DNA of 64,000 nt from Balanoglossus misakiensis (Eukaryota; Hemichordata): NCBI GenBank assembly GCA_040954595.2, contig CM082576.2, positions 10,230,001 to 10,294,000 of the forward strand, given 5' to 3'. The translations under genes were made by a program, and so were the position numbers. Positions within the stretch are counted from its first letter, which is position 1. Each line of letters opens with the position of its first letter. The notes under the pieces were generated by a model, which saw only the letters and a list, made by a program, of their open reading frames with translations, did no database searches and was not told where the DNA came from. This document shows, piece by piece, positions 35,961 to 49,278 of the stretch.

Positions 35961-37794
35961 TCAAAGGTCTTCACCAAGGTCATGTGGGTTTGTGGGTCAC
36001 GCGATATCATCTGATTGTATGAGGGCGCTATACAATTGCGCAATATAACATCGACTCCGGACACTTTTCAGCACTGCATTGGTCAGTTTCTTCGGTCGGC
36101 TCGGAGGTGGTGTGTAAATTTTGGTGTCTGACCCCCACGGGAAAAGGCAGAGGAATCTGACCTCTAGAAGTGGAGGAAAGCGATTTAAACCATCCGAGTT
36201 TATTATGCATATTACAGTATCTGATTATCGTAAGCTGTTACAACATGTAAAAGCAGATACATCGATTCGAGATATATGGATATGATTCAAATACGATTAC
36301 ACTGTACAAGACACACACAAATATATTCAGAGAGAGTGGGTTTATATATTTATTTATTTATCTATCTATACTAAAATTGATTGGTAGTGGGTTTTTTTTA
36401 GTTTTGTTTGTTTGTTTTTGTTGTTTTGTTTGTTTGTTTATCGGAGAAAAAATATGTTCGCAACGACGTTGCTTACATTTTGTTCAGAAGGTGAAGTTAC
36501 TAGTATAATCATCAGCACGATCATCATCACCATTATCATTATGCCACCATATTCAATGACGTGTGTTGAACAAAACTCGGATGAGCGACAGCTGTGATGA
36601 CTGTGTATGGTCGCGTTTCCGTAGTAATTGGAAGGCATACTAGTATTCCCCATAACCATCACATGGTTGAACTCTCCGCCATCAAGCCGGTGAACACAGC
36701 GGCATATTTTTCGCATCGTTGCCAGTAGCAGAGAAGGGGCACCCATATGCATTAATGTTCAACAGACTACCAAGGTAAGATTACTTGATTGTCATCTATG
36801 AACGACACGATTGCTCCCGTCAGACCGAAAATGAGAGATTTGGGAGTGGAAAGCATGAAACTAGGCATACACGAACTGTTTCCAGTAAATTTATCAATTG
36901 GATGCGGGAATTACAATCTACAATGCCACCGTGAACCAAAGTTGTGGTGCCTTAAAATTTGTAAAATTAAGCTTAAAATTAAACTGCAGAAACTCAAATT
37001 CAATATCGCATCGGAAAAATTAAAACATGCGTTTGTTTGGAACCCAGCTGCGAAATCTACAGTCTGGCGCAGTACCACAAGTTGCACGTTGGATCCATAT
37101 GCAAAGCGAGATAATTTACAAAATAAAGCACACACCATCTAATCGAGAATGAAAGAAATTTGAAAGAAGTGGCAGTGTTCACCGATGATGTGTGTATATG
37201 TAAGCCCGATATGTAAGTGTGAAGTATGTTTATAGATATAGAATTTAAAATTATAGACGACATGCGTTAAATTACTGTGGTGATTATAGCCACTAAAGCT
37301 TTCACAGATGTTATAAACAGAATAACGAAACTGCGGAAAGTCGGGTGGGGGGGGGGCATTATATAATATTCACCAGGTGTGACCGTTGAGTTGCAAAATA
37401 CAACGCTGTGATGAGTACACAATCTGCACCGAATACACAGACAGACATTTTTGTTAAATATTCTATCTTTAACACGTACTAATATTTCTTGCAGTGTCAT
37501 GGCAGTAATTCAGAGGTAACACACACAGAATCAAGACACGGACATGGTAGAAGCTTATAATTAAAATTAGCGAAAGTCCTGTTGGAAGGGTGATTGTAGG
37601 GCAAGTACAATGCTTCGCGAGGTAAAATAATCAATCTATTCGGTTTATTAAATTCACCATTCGATGTTTGCGCACAATTTCGCACAGAAAATAAATCAAC
37701 TTTAATGTGTTAATGTAATGTTAACAAAATCATGAGAGAAATACCATGGGCACAATTGTCACTGACTGAAATTTGTCTTTAGGCGCATCAGGAA
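35961..37794. other. Intergenic region between LCLAT1 and Gal3ST
   Basis: Divergent promoters probably lie here. It contains TTTA/TTTG simple repeats (about 36340-36440) and short unsupported ORFs, the longest 36789-37142 (117 codons, plus, Lys-rich, not recognised). An upstream noncoding exon for the sulfotransferase may be hidden here. Confidence 0.4.
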
Positions 37795-37894
37795 AATGTT
37801 GACAGATGACTTGATCACACAGTATACGCCCACATCCACGCCTAGGCTTCGGGAACGTCCATTAGTAACCGCTTTTCCTTTTTCCTTTTATGTC

Positions 37895-39641
37895 ATGCAG
37901 TTTAAATTTTTCCTGATCGGCCTAGCAACGGCTTCAGCCATCTTCAGCACCATCATTTACAAAACCCACTTGGATGACCGAGATCTTGCCATCAGCCCCT
38001 ATGAACGCGAGGCACATACACTCAGGTATTTACTCTCACCCCCCCCCCGGGAGATGCCACGGTGTTAAACTAAAGCATGAACAAATAGCATGATACAAGC
38101 CACACTCTATATTGCAAGTGGTGGTGAATCACATTGATATCTTGTCGTGTACGATTTTTGTGCTCGTTTTGATGAGAAAGAAAAGCCAAAATGACAGAAA
38201 AAATAAAGGCATCCATGACGCTGTAGGGACCGGGTGTAGAGCATCAGCTTAAAGGTTGAATATCCCAGGTCAATGCGACTATACCGGGCAACTTAATTCA
38301 ATTGTCGGGGTGCGAAGTTGTCAATACCAGTACGTAGTTTCAGGGGTGACAAAATAAGGATTTCTTTCAATATTGCAACCTTGTGAAGTTGCCATTTCGA
38401 TTATAAGCAAGAAAAGCTTTAGAATAGTTCGTATAATACTCTCGACTTCACGAGAATAACTTTTCATGAAATGTACCGGGTTTTTTTTGGTTTTTTTTCA
38501 CAGACTCCTCAATTCACACGATCACGGTGATCACAAATGGAATCGGAATATGCCTTTGGCTGACAATGAAGAAACTAGATTAAAAGTAAGCGATCTTGCC
38601 AGTGCAGAATCCTGCGGCAAACAGAAACACGTCGCCTTTATCAAACCACACAAAACGGGAGGAACGACCCTTGCATCGATCATCAATCGCTTCGGCTACG
38701 ACCGTGGGGCATCGTTCGTGGTCAGCAGGTTCAACCGACGCAACGGTCATCTGCGCCAGCTGCCTATCAAGGCAGACAGCCCGCGGAAACTTCTGCTTCC
38801 GCCGGTGGGCGCCAAGGATAGGAACTGGAAGAACTACAGGTACAACATGGTCGCGGTTCACATGATATACAACGAAACAGCAATGAGGTCCTTCATGGAG
38901 CCCAACACCCGTTACATCACCATACTGCGGGAACCTGTTTCCCAGTTCGAATCGTTCTTTTATTACATGCAAGTAGGGCACTCGGTTCTGAGGGCTGGAA
39001 AACCAAGCAACCTGACAGCGATGGAAGCCTTTTTCGAAAGACCCGAGTTTTACATGCCCAGATTGTTAAACGATCGCGACAAAGACTCGAGAAACAATCA
39101 ATTTTATTACCTGGGACTGAGCCCCAAGGACTTTGAGGACGATCGAAAGATTAAAGAGACAATCGACAAAATCGAGAGAGACTTCTCTTTGGTTTTGATA
39201 ACAGACTACTTCGACGAATCGCTGGTTTTGATGAAGAAACTCTTCTGTTGGGACATGGAAGACATTCTTTACATCACCAAAAACCAACGGGCCACCCGAC
39301 ACGCTGTCCCGGAAAATGTGGCAGGGAAAATTCGCCAGTGGAATCGAGCCGACGTCCTTTTGTACGATCATTTCAATCGCACGCTTTGGAAGAAAATAGA
39401 TGAATACGGACCCGACTTTGACAGAGATTTGGCGGAATTTCGCAGACATTTGCAGTCGGTGTTCAACGAGTGTGTCGACAAACGTTCCGACATTCGTCCA
39501 AATGCTCTCATCATGAGATCCAAAGTTGAATTCCACGCGAAAGAGCACTCCAGTCAATTCTGTGAAAGCCTTGCCCTTTCCCACTTGAAAATGCATAACT
39601 TGATTTGGAATAGACAATACCCCAGGTTTATAAAGCTATAG
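37895..39641 (+). CDS. Galactose-3-O-sulfotransferase family (Gal3ST-like)
   Basis: Golgi type II enzyme that moves sulfate from PAPS to the 3-OH of galactose on glycolipids or glycans. Exon 1 37895-38025 (frame open back to an ATG at 37796) and exon 2 38504-39641 give about 422 residues. An N-terminal anchor (FKFFLIGLATASAIFSTIIY) is followed by FIKPHKTGGTTLASI, the 5'-phosphosulfate-binding loop (KTHKTASSTL in human GAL3ST1), and ITILREPVSQFESFFYY, the 3'-phosphate-binding motif. Later family blocks YFDESLVLMKKLFCWDMEDI and DVLLYDHFNRTLWKKI are clear. N-glycosylation sites include NETA, NLTA and NRTL. A pyrimidine tract and CAG immediately before codon 3 mean an upstream exon could supply a different start. 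The subtype within GAL3ST1-4 is not decidable. AATAAA at 39752. Confidence 0.92.
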
Positions 39642-39751
39642 TTTCTATGCTTCTAACATTCCGTGAAACAAGTTCAAATTGTTTTTCCTGTAAAATGTGG
39701 TGCTCATTCGGTCACTTACTCTTCCTTGTGACAGTTTCTGCAGGGTATTAA

Positions 39752-39757
39752 AATAAA
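39752..39757 (+). terminator. Poly(A) signal of Gal3ST-like gene
   Basis: AATAAA about 110 nt after the stop codon. Confidence 0.6.
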
Positions 39758-40384
39758 ACTTTTACGAATTTTAAAAGTTGGCATGCGATTTTACACTGCT
39801 GTCGACGTTTACTATATTTTTCAGACCAAAGAGGTCAGCATTTCAGCTGAAAAGTTTATAACTTCCCATGACAAATAAATTGAACTGTTTATTTTAAAGG
39901 AAAGATATTACGTTTTTAACATATTTATCGACTGGCAGAATATACTCAGTCTATAACATGTACATGTATGTTGAAATTCCAAATGTTCAAGTAGTACAGT
40001 CCTCTGTTGTCCATGCACTGACAAAACTGTGATCTGCATCGGCCAGAAAATGGGACGAAAATTTCTCTTGGGAAACATTGAAATGTGGGCTACCACTACC
40101 ATTAGTTATAGACTAGCTCATTACAGTTTTCATGTTTTACAGATACATGTATGTCTCAATAAAGATTCTTGCCATGTTTGCCTTGCGTCAAATTTCAAAT
40201 GTTTGTCAATGCTTTATTTTTATGAATAGTCGTGGAGATTGGGGAGGTAGGAGCTCATACCTCCATGGATACTCACTCATACTCAGTCATTTGTCCAAGG
40301 TCATCGAGGTCACCTGTAACGTCAAATCTCGCGATAAACCACGTGAGTTCGTTTTAAGCGGGCATATACGGATTTATAAACAAA

Positions 40385-42497
40385 ATGGCTGATCCTGCAG
40401 ATACCACACAAATTACTGTACATAGCAAACGAACTTTGATTCAGATGACAGACATTGTAATTACGGGGGCAAACTCAGTCATCGATAAACACATTGACCT
40501 TGATGAAGACCAGAGAACACGCTTTAAAGAACGTTTTGCAGAGGTAAGTGTGACACTCCCAACATGGACGTACATAGCTGCAATGATTGTAGCGGGTGCT
40601 GCTATGCTGCACACCAGTCAACCAAGCAGCACTGGCCGCTACAATCATTGCAGCTAGGACGTACACACTGTCAACACTCACAGACGTTCGTAACGCGGAC
40701 GCGCATTTCAGTATCTCACAGTCTTGGAGCAAGACTATCACAGTGCATGCACTGCAGTCTGCGAAAGCCTTTGCTGCGGGTCCGTAGCCTCACCACTCCC
40801 GATCCAAAACAACTGTCCGATTTCTCCACTCCTGTCTGACAATCAACATAAACTACACATATCTCTCAGCCAATGTAACAATCCCATCCACCACAATGTT
40901 TGTGTGGACTGGAGATGTAGAAGGAATAGTCAATTGACAGTGAGCACTTTGTCTCAACAGTGTGTGTTTGTCATTTCAGCTTTACAGAGATTGCGTCCAT
41001 AGCAACGTGATGTGTGATGGTAAAACATGGCAAGAGGCAGAGGATGACCTCAACAGAACACAAGGTGCTGTATATTATAAGAAATGAGTTGCTTTGTTTT
41101 AACCCTTTCACCACCATGGTTCAGTCCAAACCCGTTGTTTTCTAGATGATACTAGTACGTTGTATAATGTGATGTATCTTTCTGCTCTACAGAGTGTGAA
41201 CCGATGAATTTAGATTTGCATCTGCAAGTAGAAAAGCAGCTTACGCAGATAGATGAACATCTGGTGAAGACGACAAGAAAAAGAAAGTATTATCCCAGAA
41301 AGATTACAAAAGATGTCATGATTGAACAGAAGTGCCTTCGCGAGAGACTGGTGAGTTTACAGAGTCAGAGAATTTATTGCAGAATTTATTTGACTTTGTT
41401 GACATACACCATATTTTTTACAAAAACATGTCACACAAACAGTAAATCCTGGTACTCTTGCCATTGTTTCTGTATCCACATGTATCGACCAATTGTTAAA
41501 ATTATTGCTTTTTTAGGAACATTATGAGCCAGAGAGTCTCCCAACGCTTACAATCCAAGGAGATCTACTTGATAACAAAGGAAGTGAGTACATTATTGGT
41601 TTACTGTAGAGGAAGCTTCCAAAAAAATATTTGTATGATATTGCACGCATTACGCTGAATGTTTTTCCATGTGAAAACAGAAGTTTTCCTTGTGCATGAT
41701 TTTGAAGCTAAAAGTTTTTTTCTTTTCTAATTTGTTATTTTTTTTTCTCTGCAGTTAAAGATAGCATTCTAGATAGAAACCAGCACATAGCAAAAACAAT
41801 GTCGAGCCTTACTAAGGTAAGAAAATCCTTGATCACAATTCATGTGGAAGATGCGCTAAACATACCTTTATCTGAGCTGGTCGAATTGATCTTAATTTGG
41901 TACACAGTTGCAGTTCTGAAGTGGCTAGAACTTATTAGGTTTTGGCATGCGTAGCGCGCATGATAGTGAAGTTTTTGACAAGAAATAAAAATGGCAGTGT
42001 TGATGTCTGCAAGTTATTATTGTGAAAGAAAGGAATCATATTATTGCACCTGGTGAGGGCGCTATCTGTGACAGTGCCAATTAGCAATTGATTCATTTAA
42101 TTGTGAACCAGATTGACATAACTTCTTCTAATATCACTACCCCCTGGTACTTATCATGGGAAAACAATTAAATAAGCACATTTTCTTTGAATTTCAGTCA
42201 CTGCCAAACACAGAGGTCCAGTCAGAAAGAGTCCTGGGAATGCTCGAACAGGAGTCGAAAGAACACAGCAAAACTCGTAAAGTTATCTCCAAACCTCTAC
42301 AAGAAGAAGGCGTGATGATGAAATCGCTGACGCCTTTGAAACAGGCTCTGGAGAAAGACGAAACGCCAACACCCAAGCCGAGTAAACAGCGGAAATCATC
42401 CAAGGACAATTTGGCATTTCAGAGAATAAAAAGACATTCTATTACTAGATACAATTTACGGAAAACTCCTGCAAAAGAGAAAGTGGCGTCGCACTGA
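40385..42497 (+). CDS. NSL1: NSL1, MIS12 kinetochore complex subunit
   Basis: Subunit of the four-protein MIS12 complex that links centromeric CENP-C to the NDC80 complex. Exons 40385-40543, 40980-41064, 41193-41350, 41517-41583, 41755-41816, 42198-42497 join in frame to 276 residues (human about 281). KRTLIQMTDIV matches human SKRAVTEMLQLC, GKTWQEAEDDL matches GQAWQEASDN, and TTRKRKYYPRKITKDVM matches IATKRKQYPRKILECVI. MSSLTKSLPN matches AMKSLPA. The basic tail (KRHSITRYNLRKTP) resembles the human C-terminal KRKW-type region implicated in NDC80 binding. The exon 2 donor (GTGCTG) is weak but frame requires it. AATAAA lies at 42933. Confidence 0.9.
40575..40656. mobile_element. Short fold-back element in NSL1 intron 1
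   Basis: TAGCTGCAATGATTGTAGCGG at 40575-40595 is exactly inverted at 40636-40656 around a 40-bp centre containing ACACCAGTCAACC. A related inverted pair lies at 56252-56358. It begins 32 bp after the exon 1 donor. Confidence 0.65.
41099..41145. mobile_element. Truncated piggyBac-like MITE end in NSL1 intron
   Basis: TTAACCCTTTCACCACCATG then GTTCAGTCCAAACCC and GTTTTCTAG; only one end is present. Same family as 30294. Confidence 0.6.
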
Positions 42498-42539
42498 CGA
42501 CAATTTCACACTCGACAAATGATAAATGCATGTTAATAG

Positions 42540-45500
42540 GCCAAGAAAAATGCATATTCATGACACTGCCATTTTAACTTTTGTATAAATTTTATATTAC
42601 TCATTTTAATATTACTGCATAAGCTACCTTAATACACAAATACAATGACATACAATGGTCCCCCAGGACTTAATCCATGGACTAACCAGAACACGACAGT
42701 GAAATGGGATTTGTATATTCTAGTCTCATGATGCATTGGCACATGAACATGTGGACTCCATGCCCTCATGCAAATTGTTCAGTGCCTAGGGAACTCTATT
42801 TGTACGGCAGAACTCCAGCAATTACAGCAGCAAAAAGTGTAGAATAATTAATGTAACAGTCGCACTACATTTGTATTCCATATACCTGGACTTGTACAGA
42901 AACATTTTATCATTATTGATTTTTACTAGTCAAATAAACTTTAACGTTTCTCCTTAATTTTGGCTTTGCTTTCTCATATATGTGTGCAGTTTTTGAACTG
43001 TCGCCCCATGAGGATGTTAGGAATGTCAAATATCACCAGATATTAATTTCATATGTCATATTCAATGTCTTTCAACACAACTTGTGTCTCAAGTATAGTG
43101 TCAACATCAGTCACTTTTGGCCAAATTATCAGAGCGTACCATCCATTAGTGTTGTGATGAAGTCTTTTCCGAATTTTGATGAAATTGTCTGCGTCATCAG
43201 TTCAGTCAAAAATTCTTTCCTTAGGGTAAAAAAAAACCCATGAACATTTTGGCTAATACAACTTGAAATTAGGGCAAAGACACTACCAAGAGTGAATGTG
43301 TTGCCCAGACATGACCAAAAAGAAGACAAACATCACCATTGAGAGAGGCAAATACTGGTGTTAGGTTTGTGTGTGTTAGTGCTTTGTTCAGAATTCTTAG
43401 GGGCGCATGTCCTCGTCTCAAAATCTGACCCTGGCCTCAACAAGATCTTTCCTGAAAAACTCCAAATGGTTTTATCAGTGAATAGGTCACTTCTAAGTGT
43501 AGGAAACTGGCTTTTGTATTCTTCCAATATGAAATTATGGGGTGTCATATTTTGTGATGTATAAACTCCAAGAGTGATAGTTTTTCTGGGTTAATAAACA
43601 AGGCCTGCATCATGTAAACTATCCAAGCAGTGTTTGAACATTTGGTCAATGGGTCAGTGCTCCTGTGAATAAACACATCCTTGATTTTTTTGTATTGCTG
43701 AGGTAAACTTAACCTTCGCAAACCACTCAGTACTCAATGGATAGGTCATTTAATACGGTTAATTATAATGCTCACATTCAGTGAAAGCTCATGATGTTGA
43801 AAGGTGTTTACACACAATGGGTACATGGCAAAGCCAAGAGAACGCTATCAAAACAGTTGTACCTAAACTTCACTCAGTTTTGTGTACATTTATGACAATG
43901 ACCGACTCTATTACATTAGCGTTTTTTATAGTTGCTAGAAAGGCCAATGGATTGTTATAAACATTCTAAGTTGGGTGTATGTAAATAGTATTACCCCAAT
44001 TCAAAAAAGATTGAGAAGTAACATATTGTCTCGTTGTCCATTCAAGACTTGGAAGCCCTTTCTTGATCAATTTCCCAGAGGGGGATTTTTCAGACACAGG
44101 GTCACATGACCCCCGTGCCATACCAAAACATTTCCCCCAACAAGGTCAAAGGTCAGTGCCTCATTTGACGTCTGCCTGCCTGTTGTAAAAACAGCATAAA
44201 GAATCTTCCAAAATTCGTTAGAGTTGGTTGAAAATAGTACAGTGGACCTTGCCAAATTCACTGAACACAGTAGAGTTAACCTATGGAGAATAACTATGAG
44301 ACATGAAGCAGGTGGTTTTTTCCCTAGCAACCGGAACTTCCTGAACATTACTGACTGATGAAGAATTCCGAACAAACAAGTCCTACTGCATTTCCTCTCA
44401 AATATTCATGAAATTTGCAAATTCAAATATGCATAACGCTCCTCTGTCAACTTAATTTTTCTGTGACAACAAGAATATTGTTTGATTTTAATCTCAAGGC
44501 TGCAGTGAATCATTAACATATTTCAATATTATCTTTTATCCTTCCATGAATATTTCATGCGACAGTCCAGAATAGGCTAAGATTGTACCACAAAAAAGAG
44601 TGTCTGTTTGAGGCAAACCACTGCTAAACCTTTCTTGCACAGGTACGTGGTAACTGACTGAAAACAAGTCAAGAGGTTTTTGAGAAGTCAAAACAGACTA
44701 CTGACCACAGGGGTTTTTCTGACTGAATGCCTGAAATGTCTAATGAAAAGTAGAATTGAAACAAATAGCAATATTCACCAATTATAGTTTTATTGATGTT
44801 CTTAATTTGCTGTTTTTCCTTGTAATTTACAAGAGCCAATGAGAGCAAAAATCATTGGCAAAAGAGAAATGTATTTTATAATAATGCAAATGGAATGAGG
44901 TCAACATTGGTATGTTGACATAAATATACTAACATGACTATATTTATCTGAATATTAAACACAACAGTAGAGCTGTTTTTACTTTTGCCATTGGGTGGGG
45001 GCGGGGTCACTTGTTGGTTCGAGCTTCTCCACACGAAGAAATATCCATCAATATGTTTGGTCATGTCGCCCGACTGCCTTGTATCAGCTGCATACACGTA
45101 CATCCATATGAATACTTTACGCAAAAGCTGACCATTCTCTATGGGCTGCAGTCTAAATGCCTTAATTGCTTCGACGTGGAGAGGCCATGCCACTCTTGAT
45201 GCAAATTTCCTGTTCAAGTCTCGGTGGCCATTGTTGCGATCTGTTTTCTTTCTCCGCATTGTACATGCTATTGACGTCAGCCACACAACGCCGCGATATC
45301 ATTACTGGCACACTTGTTAAAGCTCCACCACTCAGAGAGTAATTTTTCACCGAAGTCATAACGGTTGAATGGAAGGGGAATGCAGTAATGATTTTCTTCA
45401 GTTAAACATTAGCACAAAGGATCGCAAATCGTTTAACTTTACTGTTTAAATAAAAAAATGTCAAAGCAACAGGACAACCAACATGTAAAAGAGTTGTTGT

Positions 45501-46011
45501 AGTACAGTTTGATGTTGACTTGCTCCAACTTTCTGTTTGAGTTGCCACCATATTAAGATCTTAAAGTGAAACGTCTACACAAAATATACAATATTTACAA
45601 AATGCACACAACAGAAAATTTCAATTCAACCTACTTTCCTCAAATAAAAATATGAAAGTAAAAATTAAAAATATTAAAGTAAAAAAGATGTTTCACACAA
45701 ATTTCAGAACAGACGCTTGAAATGCATTTAAACGTTTTTAAAGAAGCACAAATTGACAATAGAGAAAAAAAAGACAATCAGAACACGAGATCTGTGTAGG
45801 GTTCGTGTTCACACACCCTGTGGAAATACGACCCAGCTCTGGCAGATTGTGCCAAGCTGATCTACTCTATAATTGTACTCTTCGGGGACAAGTCACAATA
45901 GACCGGCAGCCATGTCTGTCATCACAAGGACGGAAATATTTTGGTGTGGCTGCACTGTAGCTTTCATACAGTCTTCAGTTTCCGACAGCAAACATTGAAA
46001 ATCGCCAAATA
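42540..46011. other. Convergent intergenic region, NSL1 to CXorf65 homolog
   Basis: No confident gene. Its left edge is NSL1 3'UTR and its right edge CXorf65 3'UTR. Two overlapping minus-strand frames at 44876-45286 and 45162-45359 look partly protein-like but match no family I know. Confidence 0.5.
42933..42938 (+). terminator. Candidate poly(A) signal of NSL1
   Basis: AATAAA about 435 nt after the NSL1 stop. Confidence 0.4.
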
Positions 46012-49000
46012 TTATCGCCTTCCGATTTGTGCTTTGCTGGATCCTCTCTTGAGAGCGTTCGTCTGTGGCTGTTTGGACTTGGCAACGCCTCCTGTTGGAG
46101 TGGTCGCCTGTGGCACTCCTCTGCGACGTGCGTCTTTGAAGGTTGGGGATGGCGCCTCGCTGCGATCTTCGAATCTGCTCTTGGATTCTCTGCCTTTGTT
46201 CGAATCTTGACTTGTCCTGGATAAGTTTGGTTTGGGATTCAGTCGGGCTGTCAATGAAGACAAATAATTCAGATCTTTTCTTTGTTTCAATCGGAAACTG
46301 ATTTTGAGGGCAAAAATATTGTATGTCAACTTTTTTCTGCCTTACCAAGGAACTCTTTATTTCGGTCCATGCCATGTAACAAGGGATGATACGTGTATTT
46401 CTCCTCTTCGCCATCACAATCTCCTGAAATCAAAATTGCATCGTTGTAAACCATGGCAACTGCTACATCTTTATCAAAGAGAGGGCATGGTTAATTTTGT
46501 AGACGTTTGTGGACATACCATGGGGGTAGGTGATATAAAGCGATGCAATGAAGCCAATCAGAGAGGGTGTTTCATGATGACATTAACAATAAACATAAGC
46601 TGTACTGAAGACATTTCATGAAAAGATCATGGATTGGCTAATTCGTTGATGTTAAACACCTGGTAGTTTCTTCTCTCAGCGAACCAAAAATTCATGTATT
46701 TAGTTTCAGGGAATATAAAGCTTGCACCTTGTAAAAATCAGCGTCAGATAGTCTAACTGGATAAAATGAACGGACTTACTTTCAACTCTCAGCAAAATGA
46801 AAACACTTCTCTCAGCCAAATATTGTCTGCCGTAATCTGTTGGATTTGTCAGAAGGTGCATGACATTGCCAGTCTCATCACAAAGTTCCACCAAATCTGT
46901 GTAAACAAAAGACAAGTAATCAGTCACTTAATTTCTGTTTTTGCAGATTTTGATCAACAAGATCAATTCTCTTCACATTTTTGTCAGTTTTCGAAACCAA
47001 GCACAACTTTTATCAATACATATTTTAAAGCTGTCACCTACCTTCATCATTGCAGTGACATCTCTCTCTGATGTTGTGAAGTAAAATCACATTCAAACAA
47101 TTCGGATTGAACAGTTCACACTTGCCATCTGGAAGATTTGAATAAATCAAATGGAACACATCAGATACCCACAATCAATCACTAAGAACAGGCAATTTAC
47201 TCAAGAATAAGAGCAAAATGTTTTTAAAAATTCCTGGAAAGTCTAGAGAGTGAACTACATAGTACCTTAAAAAGTGTTATGAAGAAACTTAAACACTATT
47301 ACATTTCCAATTAAACAACTACGAAATTAAAAAAAGTTAATAAACTTTTTTCTCACCTACCCTGAAAAGAATGTCTGACCCACACAATATTTATAGTAAC
47401 AGCATATATACTCTGAAATTCCTTTTACTCTTTGCCATTTAAAACAAATGCTAATAGTAAGGTCTATTCATTATTTCATAGAGATTGGATTTGTGCAATT
47501 CTGCAAGCCATTCCCAACTGGTCAAACACAGTCGGCGGGACTCAAAGCCCCTCCCCTGAAAAAATAGTTGGGAGAGGGCACAGTTCCCCCCATTCTAAGG
47601 CATCATGTGTGAACACACTGCCTATTCATTGCCCATTTAATAAAGCCGCATAACAACCAATTGTTGCCATTTCACAGCAACATTAATAAAAGTGGCTGTA
47701 CCAAGCTTTGTTTTGCGATCTCTGAAATTGGACGCAGCTAGATTTATCAGCCCAGGTTTCGAGAGGTTTATGCACGTATAAAACAGTTTTAATTACTTCA
47801 CTGAGAACTGGACGTGATTTGTTTCCGCCATAAATCATTTAATTAAACCGCTAGTCAATCAACGCCACAATAACTATTTCCACGGTCACTGAACATAAAA
47901 ACGAGAATGCCACAACTGAACTTGGGAATAACAGAATCTCGCACTGTCGATCGATCCGACACTCCCAGCAACCGGGATTGTGGGAACCAGATTGCCTAAA
48001 TGGTGTGTGTGTCACTGTCATTGCAAGATGCAATGTAATTTGGTAACACCAAACTTTATTTCTGGTTTTAACAATGGAAATACGTTCATGATTAAAGTGA
48101 GTGTGTACAATCCGATCTTTCAAAAAGTTCGTTCTGCACGCATTGAATATTCATACTGAACTCAAAGTTTGCGAACATAGCATAGGAGAAAACAAACGTT
48201 GGCCGCAGCAAGTGGTCTGGCCAACAGTGTTGTGGTCCGAACAATAAAGTTATACGCAGGCTTCGCGTACACTAGCGGTATTAAGTCACAATGCCCAACG
48301 CCCATTGTAACCGCACAATTCAATACACAGTCATGTTGTGCTTTCACTCAGACGGAGCTTTGTACGTGCTGAAAGCCACTTGCCAAAGTAGCCGGACTGT
48401 CCCCTGTCTAACTTTGGCTACCCTAAGCTAATTACGAGGGTCAAGTTTGGCGGCTCTTTCAGCGGTTATTAAGAAATCCCACGGGGCTTTTTAAGAGTCA
48501 ATTGACGGTCACGCTCTTAATGTTCACCAAGACATTAAATTTGATGAGCAATTGAGACTTTAAAAATAAACACATTAATTTGTACAGCGTCCCCCACCAC
48601 AAACTTCAAACGAAGCAAAGTTGATACAAGTAATACGAATAGGTATATTTTTACTGATACACATACAAACAAGTTCTAAATGTGATGTAACGCTAAAAGT
48701 TTTTCCCCCAGTAAACATACCCGACAACAACAAAAAATCACGTCGGCGTTTAGAAACGAACGAGCAGCAATTGTTAGGATAGTGAATAGAATAACGACCA
48801 CCGTTGAATAGGCGTTATTTCAACCGTGACATTCAAATTACTGCTGTATAGTAAAAGGCATATAACTGTTACAAGCTTAATTGTTCCGCCATCGAAGTTG
48901 CGTCGAACAACGCACACGCATGCACGCTTATAATAAAAACCGCAGTCACTGTACACTTCGGGGTATAGCGACCAGCCATGTTTATAACATAACGGACCCC

Positions 49001-49278
49001 ATCGCTTTTGTTGATGGAAACCACATATCCGGACAGACACACGGCTTTATTTCTATAACACTGTCTGCAGTGTTATTCATGGTGATAAATAAAACCATGA
49101 TATTATCGTGAGGTCGATCCTTGAGTTATTTAAATTCGGAAATTGTGATTTTAGTTTTAAGTCTCCATAGGCCTAAATCTGACGCGTCTTGTGTGTGATT
49201 ATAGTCTGCTGTGTACACAAAACTTACTGTGCATATGCACACATACTCACCTCCGTACTTGACCGTTATAAACATCAT
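46012..49278 (-). CDS. CXorf65: CXorf65 homolog (uncharacterised family)
   Basis: Exons 49278-49251, 47128-47042, 46896-46780, 46423-46346 and 46247-46012 join in phase 1 throughout to 181 residues (human CXorf65 about 183). The start MFITVKYG matches human MFIFIKHG; NPNCLNVILLHNIRERC matches the NINCAVLLLHYTRRK region; DLVELCDETGNVMHLLTNPT and DYGRQYLAERSVFILLRVE match IDLCDETG...PGDYANKLLTARNTYYVCKVE. KYTYHPLLHGMDRNKEFL matches AYTAFVPLLKNPEPELVEAL. The tail is basic, Ser/Lys-rich and probably disordered, ending KRGSSKAQIGRR. The N-terminal part looks like a ubiquitin-like fold, by inference only. Function is unknown. A second long frame in the last exon (to 45893) is excluded by splice phase. 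Confidence 0.85.

Noticed and set aside
39066-39617. 183-codon minus-strand ORF
   Set aside because: Antisense shadow of the Gal3ST-like exon 2.
45893-46417. 174-codon minus-strand ORF over the last CXorf65 exons
   Set aside because: It reads through an intron in the wrong frame; splice phases give the alternative frame ending at 46012.
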